From the NCBI RefSeq assembly GCF_011008565.1, contig NZ_JAAIWK010000014.1, positions 26,729 through 90,728 of the forward strand: a stretch of DNA of 64,000 bases, given 5' to 3'. How positions within the stretch are numbered: the stretch's first letter is position 1; the number at the start of each line of letters is the position of its first letter. Below are positions 26,577 through 35,542 of this stretch, piece by piece. Both the position numbers and the translations under genes were made by a program. Under the pieces are notes generated by a model. It did no database searches. It was not told where the DNA came from and was given only the letters and a program-made list of their open reading frames with translations. This DNA is from Heyndrickxia ginsengihumi. Its GTDB lineage: Bacteria; Bacillota; Bacilli; Bacillales; Bacillaceae_C.

Positions 26577-26735
26577 TTTTACACCTTCTAAAAGATCCAC
26601 TCACTTTTTTCCTGTTCTACTGAATAATATTATATCAATAGACAGAATATAAATGGGCCTTCAAATTGAAAATATTTAAGAAAAGAAGGGGAGAGCCCAA
26701 AAATGAGTTGCTCACTTTACCCTTGAACTACCTGT

Positions 26736-28130
26736 TTAAAATCCGTTATTTTCTGCGACTTGTTTAAACCAATATCCACTTTTTTTGATAGATCTTTCAC
26801 AATGATGATGAAGATCGATTGAGATGAAGCCGTACCGATTTTTATACGCATTTGACCAAGACCAATTATCCATAAATGTCCACATATGATAGCCTTTCAT
26901 ATTAGCGCCTTCTTGAATTGCTTTATACAGCCATTTTAAATGCTCCTGGATAAATGTTATCCGGTAATCATCTTCAATCATACCGTCTGCATTTCGAAAT
27001 GTTTCTTCGCCTTCAACACCAATGCCATTTTCGGAAATAAAACATTCAACATTCCCATAGTTTTCCTTTAGATTCATTGCGATATCATAAATACCTTTTT
27101 CGTAAATTTCCCATCCTCTATGACGATTCATTTTTCTGCCAGGCATTTCATAGTTGTCAAAGAGGTTTTCTGGCATAAAAGGTGCGTATGGATTTGGTAA
27201 ATGTGCTTTTGCTTTTACTCGCCGGGGTTGATAGTAGTTCACACCTAATATATCAATCGTATTGTTTTTAATCAGTGTTGCATCACTGTTTTCAATAACA
27301 GGCAAGTAGCTATATTCTTTTAAAAGTTCGATTAGTTCAGCTGGATATTCTCCTTTAACAGCAGGGTCTAAAAAGCTGCGGTTAAAAAGCAGATCACATA
27401 TATTTGCAGCTTTTAGATCGGCAGGGTGCTGGCTTCTAGGGTAAGACGGCGTTAAGTTTAAGATGATGCCGATTTTACCGTTTTGGATGCTTGCTTGCTT
27501 AAATACTTGAACTGCTTTTGCATGCGCAACAATTGTATGATAAGCAACTTGAATCGCTTTTCTGAAATCAATGATATTCGGATAGTGGAAGTCATATAAA
27601 TATCCTCCTTCAACAGGGACAATCGGTTCATTAAATGTAAACCATTTTTTTACCCGATCACCAAAAAGCTCAAAACAAATGCGAGCATAATGTGCATATG
27701 CATCAATGACTTTGCGATTTTCCCAGCCGCCAATTTGTTGCAACTCAAATGGCATATCAAAATGAAATAAATTCACAAATGGCTCTATATCATTTTTGAT
27801 TAATTCATCAATGACACGATTATAAAAATCTACTGCTTTTTCATTTATATTCTCGATTCCGCCTGGAATTAATCTTGACCATGAAATCGAAAGGCGAAAG
27901 GTATTGTGGCCTGTTTCCTTCATAAGCCGAATATCCTCTTGATAGCGGTGGTAAAAGTCTGATGTGTTCTCAGGACCGATCCCATCAAAAAAACGATTTG
28001 GTTCTTGTTCGAACCAGTAATCCCATATATTTAATCCTTTCCCGTCTTCATGTGCGGCACCTTCAATTTGTGTCGCTGATGTTGCGCTGCCCCACCAAAA
28101 GCCTTCAGGAAACTGATATTGTAATGTCAT
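26736..28130 (-). CDS. gmuD: 6-phospho-beta-glucosidase, GH1 (GmuD-like)
   Basis: The start is ATG 28130, since GAGGTGTGG lies just before it; 464 residues. It is a family 1 glycoside hydrolase with acid/base E168 in WFTFNEP and nucleophile E367 in FISENGI, and the N-terminal FPEGFWWGSATSATQIEGA typical of GH1. It hydrolyses phosphorylated beta-glucosides or beta-mannosides taken up by the PTS encoded in the same operon. The 160 bases between it and gmuR contain no gene. Confidence 0.9.
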   Translation of the reverse strand: MTLQYQFPEGFWWGSATSATQIEGAAHEDGKGLNIWDYWFEQEPNRFFDGIGPENTSDFYHRYQEDIRLMKETGHNTFRLSISWSRLIPGGIENINEKAVDFYNRVIDELIKNDIEPFVNLFHFDMPFELQQIGGWENRKVIDAYAHYARICFELFGDRVKKWFTFNEPIVPVEGGYLYDFHYPNIIDFRKAIQVAYHTIVAHAKAVQVFKQASIQNGKIGIILNLTPSYPRSQHPADLKAANICDLLFNRSFLDPAVKGEYPAELIELLKEYSYLPVIENSDATLIKNNTIDILGVNYYQPRRVKAKAHLPNPYAPFMPENLFDNYEMPGRKMNRHRGWEIYEKGIYDIAMNLKENYGNVECFISENGIGVEGEETFRNADGMIEDDYRITFIQEHLKWLYKAIQEGANMKGYHMWTFMDNWSWSNAYKNRYGFISIDLHHHCERSIKKSGYWFKQVAENNGF

Positions 28131-28167
28131 TATCCACACCTCTTCGTATCGTCTTTTAAATCATGAT

Positions 28168-28479
28168 TTATGCAAATTTCGTTTGATAAAGCTCGATAAT
28201 TTCAATTGCAAGATCTTTTACGGTCAATGCCGTCATCAGATGGTCTTGAGAATGAATAAGAATAATATTTAATTCGTTTTTTGTACCATTTGCTTCATCT
28301 TGGAGCAGTTTTGTTTGATAATGATGCGCTTTCGCTAATTCATTTTTTGCTTCTATAATTAAACGATCAGCTTCTGCAAAATTCCCTTCTTTTGCTTCTT
28401 GAATTGCTTCCATAGCACTAGAACGGCCGTTTCCAGCAAATAAAATGATCTGGAACGCAATTTCTGTCATTTGATCCAT
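28168..28479 (-). CDS. gmuA: PTS lactose/cellobiose-type EIIA (GmuA)
   Basis: The 103-residue all-helical EIIA has the phosphorylated histidine H76 in LIHSQDHLMT and the AGNGRSSAMEAI helix typical of the family. It passes phosphate from HPr to EIIB. It lies 37 bases before gmuD. In B. subtilis gmuA sits between gmuB and gmuC, whereas here it follows gmuC and is separated from it by a repeat. Confidence 0.9.
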   Translation of the reverse strand: MDQMTEIAFQIILFAGNGRSSAMEAIQEAKEGNFAEADRLIIEAKNELAKAHHYQTKLLQDEANGTKNELNIILIHSQDHLMTALTVKDLAIEIIELYQTKFA

Positions 28480-28511
28480 GTTTTATCACTCCTAAATAAT
28501 AAAAGTATTTA

Positions 28512-28692
28512 GAGGCTGGGGGAAAAGTTAAAAGCTAGTTAAAGACGAAACGAACATTGCATAAATCAGCTCCGGAAATATATATAGACTCCTGCACGAG
28601 AAGGGACCAGCCGCCCGTGGAAAACGAAGGATATTTTCGGAGCGGGATTTGAGCGCAAATTCTTTCGTTCATATACTTTTGTCCCAGCCTTT
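28512..28692 (-). repeat. Dispersed repeat with terminal inverted repeats inside the gmu operon
   Basis: AGGCTGGGGGAAAAGT (28513 on) and ACTTTTGTCCCAGCCT (28675-28690) are nearly perfect inverse complements at the two ends. They enclose the repeat core (GACTCCTGCACGAGAAGGG, CAGCCGCCCGTGGAAAACG). Elements with such ends are common in Bacillus intergenic regions. It fills the gmuC-gmuA gap and could fold into a long hairpin that reduces read-through into gmuA, D, R and E. Confidence 0.65.
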
Positions 28693-28705
28693 GTTCGGAT
28701 GACGA

Positions 28706-30031
28706 CTAATGTTTATTAATTGAGAATTCGTCATTATGACTAATGTCGATTGTTCCAGCACTTTTTTCGTTCTCATAGTAATTTTTATCGAGAATTTTCA
28801 AGAAGGGCCACCAAATCGCCATTACTACGAGCAAATTAACCGCTTGCAACACGCCGCCTTGCCAAGCATTTCCAGTTGCTAAAAAGCCATTGATAATGAT
28901 AGGAGTAGTCCACGGAACGATAACGCCCGCTGGTTTTGGAACTAAGCCTGTTGCCATAGAGAAATAGGTAATGCATGTAACAACAACAGGTGCAAGTAAC
29001 CATGGAATTAAAACCAATGGATTCATGACAATCGGGAGACCGAAAATGATTGGTTCATTTACATTAAAGATTCCAGCAGGCCCTCCGAGTTTGCCCAACT
29101 CTTTCAGTTGCCTGCTTCGGCCGATCATAAAGATCAAAAGGACGACGCCTAAAGTCATACCAGTTCCGCCCATACCAACAAGGAAGGAATCCATAAACTG
29201 TTTTGTAATAATATTTGGTAGTTCATGTCCGGCTTGAAATGCTTTTAAGTTTTGATCATTCAATGTATACCAAATCGGATCAAAAACCGAATTCACAATA
29301 ATTTGACCATGTAAGCCAAAAAACCAAAATAGTTGAATTAATAGTACCGCTACAATTGTGGCTGGTAAACCGCTTCCAAGTTTTGTTAACGGTTCTTGGA
29401 TGATCGTATAAATAAAGTTTTGTACCGTTTCAAAAGGAGTTAAACTGAATAAAATTCGGATCACTAGAAAAAACGTTAAAGTAAAAGTAATCGGTATAAG
29501 GGCACTAAATGATTTTGACACAGCTGTTGGAACACCAGGAGGCATTTTGATCGTCCAATTTTTCTGAACGAAAAAACGATACAACTCGGCAGATATAAAT
29601 GCTGTAAAAATACCAACGAACATTCCTTGAGCACCAAGGACAGCAGTAGGAATGACACCAGTTGTTTTCCCTACTACTTGAGGAGTTAAAATGAGGAAGG
29701 AAGCCAGTGCAACAACGCCGCCATAAATAGCTTCTCCCTTATAATGCTGTGTTAATTTGTATCCGATTCCAATAATAACGAAAAGGCCCATAATACTTAA
29801 TGTTGCAGCAGATGCTGGACCTAATGCATTTTGATATGCTGTGTAAGCATCTTTACTAATGATGTGGTCTAAGAAAGGAAAGTTTGCGATTACAACAAAA
29901 ATGGAGCCAAAAATAATTAACGGCAATGCGACCATAAAACCGTCACGTAATGCAGTTAAGTAACGGTTATTATTTAACTTATCGGCTATTGGCAAAAGGA
30001 TGTTTTCCAACAAATCCATAAACTTATTCAT
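28706..30031 (-). CDS. gmuC: PTS lactose/cellobiose-type EIIC (GmuC)
   Basis: This 441-residue membrane permease subunit has about 10 hydrophobic segments, starting with MNKFMDLLENILLPIADKL and RYLTALRDGFMVALPLIIFG. FNVNEPIIFGLPIVMNP is the conserved EIIC loop with the N-E-P sugar-binding glutamate. It imports and phosphorylates cellobiose, mannobiose or similar beta-disaccharides together with GmuA and GmuB. The 18-base gap to gmuB indicates one transcript. Confidence 0.9.
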   Translation of the reverse strand: MNKFMDLLENILLPIADKLNNNRYLTALRDGFMVALPLIIFGSIFVVIANFPFLDHIISKDAYTAYQNALGPASAATLSIMGLFVIIGIGYKLTQHYKGEAIYGGVVALASFLILTPQVVGKTTGVIPTAVLGAQGMFVGIFTAFISAELYRFFVQKNWTIKMPPGVPTAVSKSFSALIPITFTLTFFLVIRILFSLTPFETVQNFIYTIIQEPLTKLGSGLPATIVAVLLIQLFWFFGLHGQIIVNSVFDPIWYTLNDQNLKAFQAGHELPNIITKQFMDSFLVGMGGTGMTLGVVLLIFMIGRSRQLKELGKLGGPAGIFNVNEPIIFGLPIVMNPLVLIPWLLAPVVVTCITYFSMATGLVPKPAGVIVPWTTPIIINGFLATGNAWQGGVLQAVNLLVVMAIWWPFLKILDKNYYENEKSAGTIDISHNDEFSINKH

Positions 30032-30049
30032 TTTTTTCTCCCCCGGTTT

Positions 30050-30361
30050 TTATTTTTTGCTCATTAGCTGAAGCGCTTTTTTGTAAACCGCTTCTCCATC
30101 GATACGTCCATACGCAACAGGATCAATAACATCAAGCGGAATGTTCAACTCATCTGCAAATTTTGCTAACTTTTTCTTCATAAAGCGCATTTGCGGACCG
30201 ATTAAGAGAATATCTGCTTTTTCCATTTCTTGCTGTGCTTGATCTTGACCTACTGCCCAAATTTCTGCTTCATCGCCAATGGATTCCGCATAACTTTTCA
30301 TCTTTGAAACAAGCAAACTCGTAGACATTCCTGAACTGCACGCTAATAATATTTTTTTCAT
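30050..30361 (-). CDS. gmuB: PTS lactose/cellobiose-type EIIB (GmuB)
   Basis: The start is ATG 30361, behind CAGGAGG. The first residues MKKILLACSSGMSTSLLVSK carry the phosphocysteine C8 and its P-loop. The 103-residue length is standard. It is the first gene of the operon; the palindromic operator and promoter region lie upstream at about 30.40-30.55 kb. Confidence 0.9.
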   Translation of the reverse strand: MKKILLACSSGMSTSLLVSKMKSYAESIGDEAEIWAVGQDQAQQEMEKADILLIGPQMRFMKKKLAKFADELNIPLDVIDPVAYGRIDGEAVYKKALQLMSKK

Positions 30362-30422
30362 TTGAAATAACCTCCTGAACCCTTTTTGGTATCGCTTACA
30401 ATTAATATTATAAACAACTATT

Positions 30423-30444
30423 TTTAAATGTCTATACATTTAAA
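30423..30444. promoter_or_regulatory. Palindromic operator, probably for GmuR
   Basis: TTTAAATGT, CTAT, ACATTTAAA is a perfect 9+9 dyad, 62 bases upstream of gmuB. On the minus strand its centre reads TGTATAGACA, the type of core seen at GntR/UTRA operators. A half-site-like TTAGACATTTTTAAA lies at 30454-30468. Confidence 0.65.
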
Positions 30445-30614
30445 TGAAAAATATTAGACATTTTTAAATCCTAAGATTTAAACCTACCTATTCAATATGT
30501 TTATGATTTAGCATTTTTTGATTGTATAACGGTTAGCAGACTTTGCAAATACTATCAAACAGGCGGTGCGAGATTGGTAAATGAATAGAATGATATAACA
30601 GAGATAAAAAAAGA

Positions 30615-30660
30615 TTGTCATTTCAAAACAATTATGCTAAATTATATGTAACCGATTACA
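30615..30660 (+). promoter_or_regulatory. Ribose operon promoter and cre/RbsR-like operator
   Basis: TTGTCA (30615-30620) and TAAATT (30638-30643) are 17 bases apart. ATGTAACCGATTACA (30646-30660), directly after the -10, matches the LacI/CcpA cre pattern (TGNAANCGNWWNCA) and sits where a repressor would block transcription. Either CcpA or RbsR could bind it. Confidence 0.7.
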
Positions 30661-30680
30661 CATGGTAGGTGAGTTTTGTA

Positions 30681-31661
30681 TTGGTAACAATTAAACAAGT
30701 GGCTGAGGAAGCAGGTGTATCAGTGGCCACCGTTTCTAGAGTGCTGAATTCAAATGGTTATGTACATGAAGAAACACGGAAAGCAGTTGAAAAAGCCATT
30801 GAAAAATTGCATTACCGTCCAAATGAAATTGCTCGCTCACTTTATCACCATACTTCTAAATTAATAGGATTGGTTGTTCCAGATATAACCAACCCTTTCT
30901 TTCCAGAACTGGCGAGAGGGGTAGAGGATTATTTACAACAAGAAGGTTATCATTTAATGATTGGAAATAGTGATGAAAATGTTGAAAAAGAAGTTCAATA
31001 TATCGAAGCTTTTAGACAGCATAATGTGATGGGGGTCATCAGTTCAACAAGTGAAGAAACGGCTGAATGGACGAAATTAAATATCCCAGTAGTCCTTTTA
31101 GACAGAGTTCAAAATGATTTTCCATCTGTCTATGCCGATCAGGAAGCTGGTGGACAAATGGCCGCAAACATTTTGTTGGAGCGTGGAAGCCGAAATATTA
31201 CGTTATTGAGGGGGCCAATCCATTTACGAATTGCACAAGAAAGATTTCTAGCTGCACTTCATGTTCTCGGTAAATCGGATGTACATTTTCAGGTTATGAA
31301 TACTTCCTTTTCTCTGCATGATGCGTCTTCAACGGCAAAACAGCTTTTTGACCAATATCCAAATACGGATGGAGTTATTGCTGCAAATGATATTGTCGCT
31401 TCTGCAGTGTTAAGGGAAGCTCTATTAAGAGGAAAGAACATTCCGGAAGAGCTGCAAATTATTGGCTACGATGATATTCCAGTATGCGAATTGTTGTATC
31501 CTGCTCTTTCAACGATACACCAGCCAGCATACGAAATGGGAAAAGAGGCAGCGAAGCTTTTAATGAAAAGTCTTAAACAATCAAAAAAGATCAATGAACA
31601 AATGATGTTACCAGTTTCCTTTGTGGAAAGAGAAACAACAAGAAAGGTGGAAAAAGTATAA
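30681..31661 (+). CDS. rbsR: LacI family ribose operon repressor
   Basis: TTG 30681 is the start, 7 bases after GGTAGGTGAG; GTG 30669 overlaps that site. TIKQVAEEAGVSVATVSRVL is the LacI helix-turn-helix and YVHEETRKAVEKAIEKLHYR the hinge region. The rest is a periplasmic-binding-like effector domain (LIGLVVPDITNPFFPELARG; GVIAANDIVASAVL). It represses the rbs operon in the absence of ribose. The stop overlaps the rbsK start by one base. Confidence 0.92.
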   Translation: MVTIKQVAEEAGVSVATVSRVLNSNGYVHEETRKAVEKAIEKLHYRPNEIARSLYHHTSKLIGLVVPDITNPFFPELARGVEDYLQQEGYHLMIGNSDENVEKEVQYIEAFRQHNVMGVISSTSEETAEWTKLNIPVVLLDRVQNDFPSVYADQEAGGQMAANILLERGSRNITLLRGPIHLRIAQERFLAALHVLGKSDVHFQVMNTSFSLHDASSTAKQLFDQYPNTDGVIAANDIVASAVLREALLRGKNIPEELQIIGYDDIPVCELLYPALSTIHQPAYEMGKEAAKLLMKSLKQSKKINEQMMLPVSFVERETTRKVEKV

Positions 31662-32533
31662 TGGTCAATATTGCAGTTATTGGAAGTGCGTCTATTGATC
31701 TAGTTGTTAGTGCAAATAAGCGTCCTCAAGCTGGTGAAACGGTATTAGGAAAATCCTTTACGACCGTTCCCGGTGGAAAAGGGGCGAATCAAGCTGTTGC
31801 AGCTGCCCGTTTAGGGGCGAAAGTTACCATGATTGGACGTGTAGGTGATGATGAATACGGCAAGCAAATTTTGAATAATTTTCGTGCTAACGGTGTTCTC
31901 ACTCAATTTATGGAACCGGTTACAGATTGCTCTTCTGGCACAGCACATATTATTTTAGCTGAAGGTGACAACAGTATTGTTGTTGTACAAGGGGCTAATG
32001 ATTATGTCACACCAGCTTATGTAAAAGGTGCCAGTCAAGCAATTGAAACTGCAGATATTGTACTTGTTCAGCAAGAAATACCTGAGGAAACAGTAGAATA
32101 TACTGCAAAACTTTGTGCAAAGCTCCGTATTCCATTGCTGTTGAATCCTGCACCTGCACGGGTAATAGGCGATGAGGTGATAGAGTTGGCAACATATATT
32201 ACTCCAAATGAACACGAGTATAAGCTGTTATTTAAAGGAGATGATTCTTCTACAGTATTAAAAAAATACCCGAATAAACTGATCATTACTGAAGGAAAAA
32301 ATGGTGCACGTTTTTATAACGGAAATGAAGAAGTCGTTGTGCCAAGCTTTTCTGTCCCGATAGTGGATACAACTGGAGCAGGAGATACGTTTAATGCAGC
32401 TTTTGCTGTTGCAATTTCAGAAGGACGCAGTATAGAAGAAGCACTTATATTTGCCAACCGTGCTGCTTCTTTATCTATTACCAAATTTGGAGCTCAAGGT
32501 GGAATGCCTACTCGTGCTGAAATGAAAGGATAG
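31661..32533 (+). CDS. rbsK: Ribokinase
   Basis: This PfkB-family kinase of 290 residues converts ribose to ribose-5-phosphate. FTTVPGGKGANQAVAAARLG is the N-terminal PfkB signature with the substrate glycines, and DTTGAGDTFNAAFAVAIS the C-terminal signature with the catalytic aspartate in GAGD. It lies second in the operon, translationally coupled to rbsR. Confidence 0.95.
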   Translation: MVNIAVIGSASIDLVVSANKRPQAGETVLGKSFTTVPGGKGANQAVAAARLGAKVTMIGRVGDDEYGKQILNNFRANGVLTQFMEPVTDCSSGTAHIILAEGDNSIVVVQGANDYVTPAYVKGASQAIETADIVLVQQEIPEETVEYTAKLCAKLRIPLLLNPAPARVIGDEVIELATYITPNEHEYKLLFKGDDSSTVLKKYPNKLIITEGKNGARFYNGNEEVVVPSFSVPIVDTTGAGDTFNAAFAVAISEGRSIEEALIFANRAASLSITKFGAQGGMPTRAEMKG

Positions 32534-32539
32534 TGGATG

Positions 32540-32932
32540 ATGAAAAAATATGGAATGTTAAACAGTTCTATTGCAAAAATATTAGCAGATTTAGGACATA
32601 CAGATCAAATTGCCATTGGAGATATTGGTTTACCGATTCCTTCAGATGTTTTAAAAATCGACCTTGCAGTTACAATAGGAAATCCTTCATTTCAGAGTGT
32701 CGTTCATGCTGTCCATGAAGATATGACTGTAGAAAAAGTAATAGCTGCCGAGGAAATAAAGACAGAAAATCAGACGCAATATCAACATTTAGAAGCAGAG
32801 TTTCCTCATTTAATAGAGTATATAAGCCATGAAGAGTTTAAAAAGAAATTGAAGCATGTAAAAGCAGTTATTCGAACTGGAGAAGCAACAGCTTATTCTA
32901 ACTGTATACTGCAAGCTGGTGTATATTTTTAA
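32540..32932 (+). CDS. rbsD: D-ribose pyranase
   Basis: RbsD speeds the conversion of beta-pyranose to beta-furanose ribose before phosphorylation. MKKYGMLNSSIAKILADLGH carries the catalytic histidine and DIGLPIPSDVLKIDLAV follows; the end RTGEATAYSNCILQAGVYF is typical. The length of 130 residues is normal. ATG 32540 or ATG 32537 could be used; AAAGGA precedes both. Confidence 0.94.
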   Translation: MKKYGMLNSSIAKILADLGHTDQIAIGDIGLPIPSDVLKIDLAVTIGNPSFQSVVHAVHEDMTVEKVIAAEEIKTENQTQYQHLEAEFPHLIEYISHEEFKKKLKHVKAVIRTGEATAYSNCILQAGVYF

Positions 32933-32955
32933 TTTCCTATATTCATTGAAGTATA

Positions 32956-33002
32956 AAGGGGAGACTCCTTCGGGAATAGAAGCCCTCGTGGGAGATAAAG
33001 GT
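32956..33002 (+). repeat. Fragment of the dispersed repeat between rbsD and rbsA
   Basis: GGGGAGACTCCTTCGGGAAT, then CCCTCGTGGGAGATAAAGG, matches the 5' core (gagactcctgcgggaa) of the dispersed repeat at 62.6 kb. It fills most of the 168-base rbsD-rbsA gap; the canonical operon has little space here. Confidence 0.5.
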
Positions 33003-33100
33003 AAAATATGTTTAAGCCAACTTAATGCTTCCACATGTAGATCTTGTTTAAAATGCTGGATGTTATAACGAAAAAACTAGTGTTGTATGGGGGTGCTGAT

Positions 33101-34579
33101 ATGCAAATTGAAATGCGCGATATTTACAAGGCGTTTGGCATGAACAAAGTGTTAGAAGGGGTAAACTTCACACTTCTTTCTGGTGAGGTTCATGCGTTGA
33201 TGGGCGAGAATGGCGCTGGAAAATCTACGATGATGAATATTTTGACTGGGCTTCATAAAAAAGACGGAGGAAGTATTTTAATAGATGGAAAGGAAGTAAT
33301 GTTTCATTCACCTAAAGAGGCTGAGCGTGCAGGAATTGCCTTTATTCATCAGGAGTTGAACATATGGCCAGATATGACAGTATTAGAGAATTTATTTATT
33401 GGACGTGAAATGACTACACTCGGTGTATTAAAAACGAAGGAAATGAAAGCGCTAGCAAACAAAGTTCTTAATCAATTGGATATCTCTTTACCGTTTGATC
33501 GCATCGCAGGTTCATGCTCGGTAGGAGAGCAGCAAATGATCGAAATTGCAAAGACGCTCATGTTGGAGGCAAAGGTCATTATTATGGATGAGCCCACTTC
33601 AGCTTTAACGGAACGTGAAATCCGATCATTGTTTAAAGTTATTCATTCTTTGAAAAAAACAGGTGTGTCTGTCGTCTACATTTCGCATCGCATGGAGGAA
33701 ATTTTTGAAATTTGTGATCGTATTACGGTAATGCGTGACGGAAAAACAATTGATACAAAAGCAATTGAAGAAACTTCTTTCGATGAAGTTGTTAAGAAAA
33801 TGGTAGGACGCGATTTAGAAGATCGATTTCCAAGTAGAACAGCCGTGTTAGGAGATATTGTGTTTGAAGTAAAAAACTTAACACGTAAACCTACTTTTGA
33901 CAGTGTCAATTTTTCGATTCGATCAGGAGAAATTTTAGGGATTTCTGGATTAATGGGATCAGGGCGAACGGAAATTATGAGGGCAATTTTTGGCATTGAT
34001 TCATTTGAACATGGAGAAATTGTAATAAACGGAAAAAAGGAAACCATTCGCAATCCAAGCGATGCAGTGAAAAAGGGAATTGGCTTTATTACGGAAAATC
34101 GAAAAGATGAGGGGCTTCTTTTAGATTTTTCTATTAGAGAAAATATTGCGTTACCGAATTTAGAAAGCTTTGCACCTCAAGGAATTGTAAAGAGGGAGGA
34201 TGAACTCAAATTTGTCAATTTAATGATTGAACGATTAAAAATCAAAACGACATCTTCTGAAGATGCTGCTGGGGACTTATCAGGCGGTAATCAGCAAAAA
34301 ATTGTCATTGCAAAATGGATTGGTACAGCTCCAAAAGTGCTGATTCTTGATGAGCCGACACGCGGAATTGATGTGGGGGCTAAGCGTGAAATTTATCAAT
34401 TAATGAATGAACTGACAGAGCGCGGTATGGCCATTATTATGGTATCTTCAGAATTACCAGAAATTCTCGGTATGAGTGATCGTATTTTAGTTGTCCATGA
34501 AGGAAAAATTGCGGGCGAACTAAACCGTGCTGAAGCAACACAAGAAAAAATTATGGTATTAGCGACAGGAGGGAATTAA
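33101..34579 (+). CDS. rbsA: Ribose ABC transporter ATP-binding protein
   Basis: The start is ATG 33101 (MQIEMRDIYKAFGMNKVLEG). The 492 residues contain two ABC domains, the usual sugar-importer arrangement: GENGAGKSTMMNIL, QQMIEIAKTLM and IIMDEPTSALTERE in the first, and GLMGSGRTEIMRAI (degenerate Walker A), LSGGNQQKIVIAKW and LILDEPTRGIDVG in the second. It energises the RbsC channel. The gap to rbsC is 2 bases. Confidence 0.95.
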   Translation: MQIEMRDIYKAFGMNKVLEGVNFTLLSGEVHALMGENGAGKSTMMNILTGLHKKDGGSILIDGKEVMFHSPKEAERAGIAFIHQELNIWPDMTVLENLFIGREMTTLGVLKTKEMKALANKVLNQLDISLPFDRIAGSCSVGEQQMIEIAKTLMLEAKVIIMDEPTSALTEREIRSLFKVIHSLKKTGVSVVYISHRMEEIFEICDRITVMRDGKTIDTKAIEETSFDEVVKKMVGRDLEDRFPSRTAVLGDIVFEVKNLTRKPTFDSVNFSIRSGEILGISGLMGSGRTEIMRAIFGIDSFEHGEIVINGKKETIRNPSDAVKKGIGFITENRKDEGLLLDFSIRENIALPNLESFAPQGIVKREDELKFVNLMIERLKIKTTSSEDAAGDLSGGNQQKIVIAKWIGTAPKVLILDEPTRGIDVGAKREIYQLMNELTERGMAIIMVSSELPEILGMSDRILVVHEGKIAGELNRAEATQEKIMVLATGGN

Positions 34580-34581
34580 AT

Positions 34582-35526
34582 ATGGAACAGATCAGCAAAA
34601 GGAGTAGCAGAGTATTTCAACAGTTAGGGCCACTTTTAGCCTTTATTCTTTTATTTATTATTGTTGCAATTTTAAATCCATCTTTTTTAGCGCCTTTGAA
34701 TATTTTGAATTTGCTTCGTCAAGTTTCAATTAATGCTTTAATTGCATTCGGGATGACATTTGTGATATTAACAGGCGGGATCGATTTATCTGTCGGTTCA
34801 ACATTAGCATTATCAAGCGCGCTAATGGCGGGTATGATTGTTTCAGGAATTGACCCAATAATTGCGATATTTATTTCCGCTTTACTAGGTGCAGTAATGG
34901 GGGCTGTGAATGGTATTTTAATTACAAAAGGTAAAGTAGCACCGTTCATCGCAACATTAGCGACGATGACGATTTTCAGAGGATTGACATTAGTTTATAT
35001 GAATGGAAATCCGATAACTGGCTTAGGTGATAATTATGCTTTTCAATTGTTTGGCCGCGGCTATTTTTTAGGTATCCCTGTGCCAGCAATTACAATGATT
35101 ATTACTTTTATAATCCTTTGGTTTATTCTTCATAAAACATCTTTTGGCCGTAAAACGTATGCAATTGGTGGAAATGAAAAAGCCGCATTTGTATCAGGGA
35201 TTAAAGTAGATCGAGTAAAATGGATGATTTATAGTTTAGCAGGAATGTTGGCAGCGTTAGCAGGTGCAATATTAACATCCCGTTTGAATTCTGCTCAGCC
35301 AACAGCAGGAACATCTTATGAAATGGATGCGATTGCGGCTGTAGTATTAGGCGGTACAAGCCTTTCGGGTGGAAAAGGAAGGATCTTCGGGACACTTGTT
35401 GGGGCGTTAATTATTGGAACGCTTAATAATGGTTTAAACTTACTCGGCGTCTCCTCTTTCTATCAACAAGTAGTAAAAGGAATTGTTATCCTAATAGCAG
35501 TTTTGATTGATCGTAAAAAATCATAA
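34582..35526 (+). CDS. rbsC: Ribose ABC transporter permease
   Basis: This 314-residue membrane permease has about 8-10 segments. LTGGIDLSVGSTLALSSALM and VVLGGTSLSGGKGRIFGTLV are the conserved BPD_transp_2 loops. It forms the ribose channel with RbsA and receives ribose from RbsB. Confidence 0.95.
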   Translation: MEQISKRSSRVFQQLGPLLAFILLFIIVAILNPSFLAPLNILNLLRQVSINALIAFGMTFVILTGGIDLSVGSTLALSSALMAGMIVSGIDPIIAIFISALLGAVMGAVNGILITKGKVAPFIATLATMTIFRGLTLVYMNGNPITGLGDNYAFQLFGRGYFLGIPVPAITMIITFIILWFILHKTSFGRKTYAIGGNEKAAFVSGIKVDRVKWMIYSLAGMLAALAGAILTSRLNSAQPTAGTSYEMDAIAAVVLGGTSLSGGKGRIFGTLVGALIIGTLNNGLNLLGVSSFYQQVVKGIVILIAVLIDRKKS

Positions 35527-35542
35527 GTTGGGGTGTGAAAAT

